Shown: piece after piece, positions 14,828 through 19,535 of the stretch
Layout of the letters: every line of letters starts with the position of its first letter
How positions within the stretch are numbered: position 1 is the first letter of the stretch
Program-made: the position numbers and the translations under genes
The notes under the pieces: generated by a model
The model's database searches: none
What the model was told of the DNA's origin: nothing
Seen by the model: the letters and a program-made list of their open reading frames with translations, nothing else
NCBI GenBank assembly: GCA_016711405.1
Contig: JADJSZ010000104.1
Span: 1-19,535 of the forward strand
Direction: 5' to 3'
Source: Candidatus Hadersleviella danica
GTDB taxonomy: Bacteria > Chloroflexota > Anaerolineae > Promineifilales > Promineifilaceae
DNA: 19,535 nt

Positions 14828-16690
14828 CTACTCTCCCTGCATTGCCGCCATTGCGGCCGTGGCCAAATCGAGCGAGGTAGCCCGCACAATGAGCCAATCA
14901 TCCCCCTGCCGATAGGTGCAAACGGTGTCCACGGCCGTGCGGCACCGAATCCCATCCCCCACTTCGGTAATGGCACTGCCATAGGCTAAATCGGCATATT
15001 GGCCATAGGCGGCGGCGAACTCGTCGCTATCGGCCGTGCTATCCCATGCCAAGCGCAACGTCATCACCACCCGATTGAGCGGTTCGTTCCAGTAGACGGC
15101 GTATTGGTCGCCGCCCCAGCCAGTTGCGGCCGTGTCGAGCGTGCCCCCATCGAGCCGTTGCCCCAAATACTCGCGCAAGTGCAACTCACCCAAGGTGGTG
15201 CGGTCAATCTCTTCCCACCCCTCGCCCAGTGTGGGCAACAAATCGGGCACACTCACCGCTTGGGGCACATCGCCCGCAAAGTATTGGTCGGGGTGCAAAA
15301 TCTGTTCGGTGGAGACGGGCGGGTTGCCCCATGCTTCGGTTAAGCCTGCCCAACCACCCCGATTGTAAATGGCGCGGGCAAAAGTCAGCCCATCTTCATA
15401 GGGGAAGTAGAACAATCTGCCCCAAATGGCGGGCGCTTGGGAGCGCGATTGGGCTTGGTTGATGGTGCGGATGCGGATTTCGCTGATGTTTTGGATGTCG
15501 GCGCGTTCGGCCGAGCCAAAATAGCCGCCTTCTAAGTACTGCTCTTGCAACAACATCGCCTCCCCTTCGGCCAAGGCGCGGAGGGCAAAGGCGGCATCGC
15601 TGTTTTGGTTAACGGCCGTGTCGCCCAAATCGCTCAGGCTAAAATGTTGGTCTTGCAAGGCGTGCATCAGCTCGTGGACATACACATATTGCTCATAGGT
15701 GTCCATCTCGTTGTCGGTGCTGACCAACACGAAGAGTTTGGTGGCGGAATCGTAGAAGCCCGCGATGCTGTTTCCGCTGTATTCCACGGCCGGGTCATAC
15801 AAATTAAAGCCACGCGGCACAAAATCAAAACTGCTCATCACCAGCATGTCGCGCTGGGCATCTTCGGGCGAGTATTCGGTGCGGTAATAGCGCTTCACCC
15901 CTTCCACGCCCATCAACACGGGTTCGATGGGTTCGCGCAAACTGAGGCCGCGCACGACGGCCACGTTGGCATCCAAGGTGGAAAAGACGGCCGCGTTGCG
16001 TTGGATAAAATCGCGGTCTACCACCTGCACGCTAATGCCTTCGACGCGGTTTGTTTCGCCTAAGCGATTGCGAATTATCACCGCAAAGGTGTAAAAGCCT
16101 GCGTTTTCGGGGGCCCAGCTTTGCGAGAAGGTAACGGCTGGCTCTCCGCTAAACGTTTTGGGAGCCAAGCCCGAGCCTTCGAGGCTGACGCTGGTGATGC
16201 CGTTGCCATCTTGGACTTGGATTTCGATGTTGACAGTTTCCCCTTTGGTCAGTTTGACACCCGTGCTGGGGGCGATAAACACGGCCGAGGGGGGCGCCAA
16301 CGTGGGCGTGGGCGATGGTTCGGGGGTGGGGGTGTTGGGCAGGGCAATGGCGGCCGTGGGGATAAGCGTGGCCACAGCAATCTCGGCCGTGGGTTCGTCG
16401 CCCCCACCCGATAGCCTTGGCAAAACAACCACCACCACAAGGGCAATGACGGCCAACAAAGCCACCAACCCTCCCAAGATGAGGCGGAGAGGGCTGTTGC
16501 CCGCTTTAACAGCTTTGCCACCTTTGGGGGGCACGGCCGCTTTGGCATCCCCCCGCCCCGCTAAATTGTCGAGGTCAAACTCGGTGGTGTTGTAGGCTCC
16601 CCCATCCTCTTCGTCATACTCCTCACCACCTGCATCGTCGTAATCGTCGTAATCATCATAGCTATCGTAAGAATCGTAATCATCCGACAT
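14828..16690 (-). CDS. Membrane-anchored HExxH metalloprotease-like protein with Ig-like domain
   Basis: An intact 620-residue protein. The ATG at 16690 is preferred over an in-frame TTG at 16702 because GGAGG (16696-16700) lies 5 nt before it. Residues 1-30 are an extreme Asp/Tyr/Glu tail (SYDDYDDYDDAGGEEYDEED), then a basic linker (50-68), one membrane helix (69-91, VALLAVIALVVVVVL), a Thr/Pro linker with TPTPEPSPTPT, and an Ig-like domain (about 132-226). The C-terminal part carries YVHELMHALQDQHF with HELMH at 339-343, and 30-odd residues later ALAEGEA (373-379), whose Glu is a likely third zinc ligand as in gluzincins. The final 150 residues include STEQILHPDQYF and GWGGDQYAVYW, shared with the paralogue at 16804-18614. 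Topology predicts an inside N-terminus and an outside catalytic domain. Substrate unknown; no family name is given with confidence. Confidence 0.83.
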   Translation of the reverse strand: MSDDYDSYDSYDDYDDYDDAGGEEYDEEDGGAYNTTEFDLDNLAGRGDAKAAVPPKGGKAVKAGNSPLRLILGGLVALLAVIALVVVVVLPRLSGGGDEPTAEIAVATLIPTAAIALPNTPTPEPSPTPTLAPPSAVFIAPSTGVKLTKGETVNIEIQVQDGNGITSVSLEGSGLAPKTFSGEPAVTFSQSWAPENAGFYTFAVIIRNRLGETNRVEGISVQVVDRDFIQRNAAVFSTLDANVAVVRGLSLREPIEPVLMGVEGVKRYYRTEYSPEDAQRDMLVMSSFDFVPRGFNLYDPAVEYSGNSIAGFYDSATKLFVLVSTDNEMDTYEQYVYVHELMHALQDQHFSLSDLGDTAVNQNSDAAFALRALAEGEAMLLQEQYLEGGYFGSAERADIQNISEIRIRTINQAQSRSQAPAIWGRLFYFPYEDGLTFARAIYNRGGWAGLTEAWGNPPVSTEQILHPDQYFAGDVPQAVSVPDLLPTLGEGWEEIDRTTLGELHLREYLGQRLDGGTLDTAATGWGGDQYAVYWNEPLNRVVMTLRLAWDSTADSDEFAAAYGQYADLAYGSAITEVGDGIRCRTAVDTVCTYRQGDDWLIVRATSLDLATAAMAAMQGE

Positions 16691-16709
16691 GAAAGCCTCC
16701 AAGAATTAT

Positions 16710-16804
16710 GAATGGGGATTGTGGAATGCGGAATGGGGAATGCGGATTGCGGAATGAATGCAGGCCGACTGACCGACTGAGAGACTGAAAGACTGACCGA
16801 CTCC
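16710..16804. repeat. Heptamer array (GAATGGG-type) followed by octamer array (CCGACTGA-type)
   Basis: Seven 7-bp units (16710-16758: GAATGGG, GATTGTG, GAATGCG and variants) precede five 8-bp units (16765-16804: CCGACTGA twice, GAGACTGA, AAGACTGA, CCGACTCC). Together they fill almost the whole 113-bp gap between the two codirectional metalloprotease genes. They reach the stop codon of the left-to-right downstream neighbour at 16804 and contain no evident promoter consensus apart from a weak minus-strand CATAAT at 16710-16705. Confidence 0.75.
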
Positions 16805-18614
16805 TATGGTGTAAGGCGCAAGGCTATATCGAGGGTGGGGGCACGCACAACTGTTGTTTGGCCTTGTTGGACAATGAGACAAAGGGCAAGGTTGTTGGTT
16901 TCCCAACAAACGGTGGTCGGGTGGGGGGTGGTTGGTTCGGCCGCTGTGCGGTTGGTGGCAAAGGTGGCAAACGCGGCCGTAAATTCCTCGAGGTCGGCCG
17001 TGCTATCCCACACCACGCCGAGCATGAGCACCACCTCGCCTGTGCTGGGTTGGTGGTAGACGGCGAATTGGTCGCCGCCCCAGCCAGCGGCGGCGGGCAC
17101 GGCCGTGCTGGTGGGCAATTGCCCCGCCAAATACTCGCGCAAGTAAAATTCGCCCAGCACATTCTCCTTCACCAATGCCCAATCAGCGCCCAGTGTGTCG
17201 GTCAGCGGCGGCAAGCTCACCAATTGGGGAGCCTCGGCCGCTAGATATTTTTCAGGGTGCAAAATCTGCTCCGTAGATTGGGGCAAACGCGCCCACGCCT
17301 CATCCAATCTCGGCCAACCCCCTTCATTATACAGGTCATAGGCAAAATCAAACCCCCGCGTGTAGGGGAAATTAAAATTGTCCACCAAAAATCGGGCGTG
17401 TTACCCGCCTCGGGTGTGCCGTAGATAAACTCGTCGGGGTCAAGCGTCTCACCCGTCAGCAACCCCGTCGAGCGATACAGAAATTCGATGAGTTCCGCCT
17501 CCCCTTCACCCAAAGCGCGGAGGGCAAGGCTGGCATCGTCGCTCAAAATGCGCTGGCCGAGCAAAGCCAACTGAAAATGTTGGTCTTGCAGGGCGTGCAT
17601 GAACTCGTGGGCGTAGGTCAATTGCTCCTCTTGACTCATCACCGCGCCCTCGCTGACCACGATAAACTGCTTGGTGGCGGGTTCGTAATAGCCCGCCACG
17701 GCCGCTGTCAGAAACGGAACCAACGCCTCGTACAAATCATAGCCGGGCGGCACAAAATCGAGCGCGGACAGCACCAGCGATTGCTGAGCCAGCTCATCGC
17801 GGTCGAGCGCAATAAGCGCATCCGCCTCGAGTTGTTCGGCTAGTTCGGCGCGGGTGTACAGGGTGGGGAAGATGGGTTCCAGCAGGGGCAAGTTCCGCAA
17901 GGCGACCACGTTTTGCTCGATTTGTTGGCGCACGGCCGTGTTCACATCCGCCTCGGCAGGGATGACATTGACCGTCAGCACGGCCGGTTGGCTGGCCCGC
18001 CCCCGTGTGCTAATGCCCACCAGCGTAAAGCGGTATTCGCCGGGGGTGCGGGGCACATAGCGGAGCGCGGCCGTGTGCAAGCGCACATCAAACGGGGTCT
18101 CCTCCAACAAGGTCTCCCCGTTCACAGCAAGGCTAAACGAGGCGATGCCCTCGGGGTGGGTGGCGGAGCCGAGCAGATAAATCGGTTGCCCCACCTGAAT
18201 CGTGGTCAGGGGATTGTACGCTTGTAGGAGGCGCACCAGTGGCGCATTGGGGTTGGTGGTGGCAGGGGTGGCTTGGCTGGCGGGGGTGGTCAGGGCAACC
18301 AACGCCCCACGCACCGCTTCGAGTTCCCGTTGCCATGCCTCGGCCGTGGCTTGCTGGGCGGCCAATTCGGCCGTGATGGCTTCGCGGTCGGCGGCGGCCG
18401 TTTGCACTTGCGCCTGTTGGGTGGACAACTCCCCCCGCCGCTCGGCCATCACCTGCACGAGTGTGGCTTGCCCCGCCGCATTGCCCGTCCCTTGAGCCAC
18501 AAGCGCGGCCGTGAGTGGCTCCCGCTCCTGCCAAAAGTAGAGGTTTAAGCCCAACGAGGCGAAAAGTAAGAAAATGAAGAGCAACAAAACGAAAACGGCC
18601 GCACGTGGGTTCAT
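16804..18614 (-). CDS. Paralogous membrane-anchored HExxH metalloprotease-like protein with coiled coil (one frameshift)
   Basis: The repaired product is about 603 residues. MNPRAAVF at 18614 is taken as the start because upstream codons are repeat sequence; no ribosome site is seen, but a TAGCAT (18628-18623) ends 8 nt before it. One membrane helix (7-27), a probable coiled coil (about 45-108, rich in Ala, Gln and Glu), an Ig-like domain (about 125-218), then YAHEFMHALQDQHF (HEFMH 336-340) and ALGEGEA (367-373). The frame breaks at five A (17387-17391, plus strand): one more base converts DFWWT into DFLVDNFNFPYTRGF, matching the paralogue's WGRLFYFPYEDG. The C-terminal domain (STEQILHPEKYL, GWGGDQFAVYH, WDSTADLEEF) parallels the neighbour at 14828-16690. 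The two genes are tandem duplicates that differ in their N-termini: coiled coil here, Asp/Tyr tail there. An extracytoplasmic zinc protease is the likely role; substrate unknown. Confidence 0.8.
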
Positions 18615-18653
18615 ACTGTAAAATGCTACCTGAGCAAGGGGCAATGAGCAATG

Positions 18654-18702
18654 GGGACAAGGGACGAGGGACAAATGACAAATGACCAGTGACCAAGGAC
18701 AA
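18654..18702. repeat. Heptamer array (GGGACAA/ATGACAA-type, 7 units) in a divergent gap
   Basis: Seven units in phase (GGGACAA, GGGACGA, GGGACAA, ATGACAA, ATGACCA, GTGACCA, AGGACAA). They fill most of the 95-bp gap between the divergent protease-like and lipoprotein genes. The unit AGGACAA contributes the AAGGA ribosome-site candidate, and the chosen ATG at 18710 begins an ATGACAA word in the same 7-bp phase, after one degenerate unit. Confidence 0.7.
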
Positions 18703-18709
18703 ACCAAAA

Positions 18710-19390
18710 ATGACAAACCATAAACTTTTCGGGTTAATTTTGCTTTTTATGTTCGTGTTGTTGGCGTGTAGCACGGCCGATTTGCCCAGCCGAGACCAAA
18801 TGGAAGCGGGGGCGGCGACGGCACAGGCGGCGGCGCAACAAGCGAGTGCCTATGCCACCCAAGTCGCGCCGACGTTGCAAGCGTTGGCCACCCAAACAAG
18901 TGGCACGGCCGCCGATGCACGAGCCACGCTGACGGCCGCTGGCATAGACCGCGATTACCTCATCGCCAAAGCCCGCTCCCTCGCCCCCGATGCCGAGGGC
19001 AATATCAACCTCGTCCTCACCGAAACGGAGCTAAACTTGCTCCTGAATGCCCGCCTACTCTTTGCCAACAACAATGAGGAGGAAACCCCGCTCCAAGGAA
19101 TCACCGCTCGCCTCACAGGCGGTGCAATTCTGCTCAGTGGCCAGCTTACCACCCCCGTGCAGGGGCAACTGGCCATGCTCATGCAACCCTATGTGGCCGA
19201 TGGGGAAATCCACCTGACGATTGTCTCGGCTACGCTGGATGGGCAAACGGTTCCGCAGGCGATTTTGGATCGCGCCCAATCGTCGCTGGATAGTGCGCTG
19301 AACAGCGGTACGGTGGGGTTGCCTGCGGGGTATAATGTCACGGCCGTTGTAGTCAACGAAGGTTCGCTGACTATCACCGCCCGCAAGTAG
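18710..19390 (+). CDS. Lipoprotein of unknown function
   Basis: A 226-residue exported protein. ATG 18710 is preferred over GTG 18689 because the latter starts inside the repeat array and AAGGA (18695-18699) lies 10 nt before 18710. The signal peptide KLFGLILLFMFVLLAC ends in a lipobox with Cys20. Residues about 30-75 are Ala/Gln/Thr-rich (ATAQAAAQQASAYATQ), probably a helical stalk. The globular part has TETELNLLLNARL, LTGGAILLSGQLTTPVQG and IHLTIVSATLDGQTVP, an alternating beta pattern similar to small lipid-binding or LEA/DUF2993-like modules; that resemblance is only impressionistic. The end is GSLTITARK. It is divergent from the protease-like gene at 16804-18614 and may share control through the gap. 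Function unknown; surface location is well supported. Confidence 0.8.
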   Translation: MTNHKLFGLILLFMFVLLACSTADLPSRDQMEAGAATAQAAAQQASAYATQVAPTLQALATQTSGTAADARATLTAAGIDRDYLIAKARSLAPDAEGNINLVLTETELNLLLNARLLFANNNEEETPLQGITARLTGGAILLSGQLTTPVQGQLAMLMQPYVADGEIHLTIVSATLDGQTVPQAILDRAQSSLDSALNSGTVGLPAGYNVTAVVVNEGSLTITARK

Positions 19391-19398
19391 GGGTGTGG

Positions 19399-19404
19399 TA
19401 TACT
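19399..19404 (+). promoter_or_regulatory. Weak -10-like box before the terminal gene
   Basis: TATACT lies 37 bp before the ATG at 19442, just after the lipoprotein stop. The region 17 bp upstream shows no good -35. It may be the promoter of the partial gene, or chance. Confidence 0.25.
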
Positions 19405-19441
19405 CGGGCGAAAATAAAAAATGGAAAGTGTGAGGTGGTGG

Positions 19442-19535
19442 ATGAATGAGTGGCAAACTCAAGTACGGGAGTTTGTAGCCACGCACAAGTTGGAAATGGA
19501 TCTTTCACATCGCTTGTTAGATTTGGCTTCAGAGG
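19442..19535 (+). CDS. Partial gene, probable MazG-like nucleotide pyrophosphohydrolase (N-terminus)
   Basis: An open frame runs from ATG 19442 to the window edge (31 codons). GAGGTG (19432-19437) lies just upstream; an earlier in-frame ATG at 19421 has no ribosome site. The visible protein, NEWQTQVREFVATHKLEM followed by DLSHRLLDLASE, resembles the first helices of MazG-like proteins, where a helix ending in LxxLxxExGE supplies metal ligands. The decisive downstream residues lie outside the window, so the assignment rests on a short, remembered similarity. If right, the enzyme would hydrolyse non-canonical or excess nucleoside triphosphates in the cytoplasm. Confidence 0.45.
   Translation, partial: MNEWQTQVREFVATHKLEMDLSHRLLDLASE

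Noticed and set aside
4886..18702. Short repeats as CRISPR arrays
   Set aside because: Units are 7-8 bp with no spacers; no cas gene is present.

Overview
The window looks like part of a Chloroflexota chromosome, probably an Anaerolineae-type lineage. This is inferred from gene content, not from a marker gene. The signs are two ~1000-residue regulators with an OmpR-like winged helix, a BTAD domain, an NB-ARC ATPase and TPRs; secreted proteins with Ig-like or propeller domains; a C-terminal YLPLI-type tail; moderately high GC; and intergenic short-period repeats. No rRNA, tRNA, CRISPR array, transposase or phage gene was seen.

Layout. Positions 1-3151 (minus) hold one large secreted metzincin metalloprotease gene: signal peptide, YWTD-like propeller, Ig-like segment, zinc site, C-terminal Ig-like domain. 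Its 3' half is shattered by about seven single-base frameshifts. 3433-4808 (minus) is a secreted trypsin/V8-like serine protease with one frameshift. 4958-8032 (minus) is an intact BTAD/NB-ARC/TPR regulator, preceded by a 65-residue small protein (8187-8384, minus). 8600-10204 (minus) is a PhoD-type phosphatase lipoprotein. A 380-bp divergent gap follows, then a second BTAD/NB-ARC/TPR regulator (10585-13594, plus, one frameshift) and a MoxR-family AAA ATPase (13780-14766, plus). Two paralogous membrane-anchored HExxH metalloprotease-like proteins lie on the minus strand (14828-16690, and 16804-18614 with one frameshift). A lipoprotein (18710-19390, plus) and the start of a probable MazG-like protein (from 19442, plus) end the window.

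Theme. Four of the eleven genes encode exported or membrane-anchored peptidases or peptidase-like proteins, and one an exported phosphatase, next to two large signal-integrating regulators. The strongest regulatory clue is a 19-bp identical sequence at 4867-4885 and 8408-8426. It is built as two 7-bp direct repeats at 11-bp period, and both copies lie exactly 9 bp upstream of a -10-like hexamer. That is the architecture of SARP (BTAD-family) operators. The copies precede the serine protease and the small-protein/regulator unit, with the BTAD regulator gene between them.

Genome-scale signals. (1) Nearly every intergenic gap carries its own degenerate 7- or 8-bp tandem array, like the STRR repeats of cyanobacteria; some arrays form hairpins, run into gene ends or supply promoter-like boxes. 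(2) The palindrome CGGCCG occurs about 110 times by hand count, several-fold above chance, like a highly iterated palindrome. (3) The frameshifts sit mostly in short homopolymers and cluster at the left end, which suggests sequencing or assembly error at least as much as gene decay.
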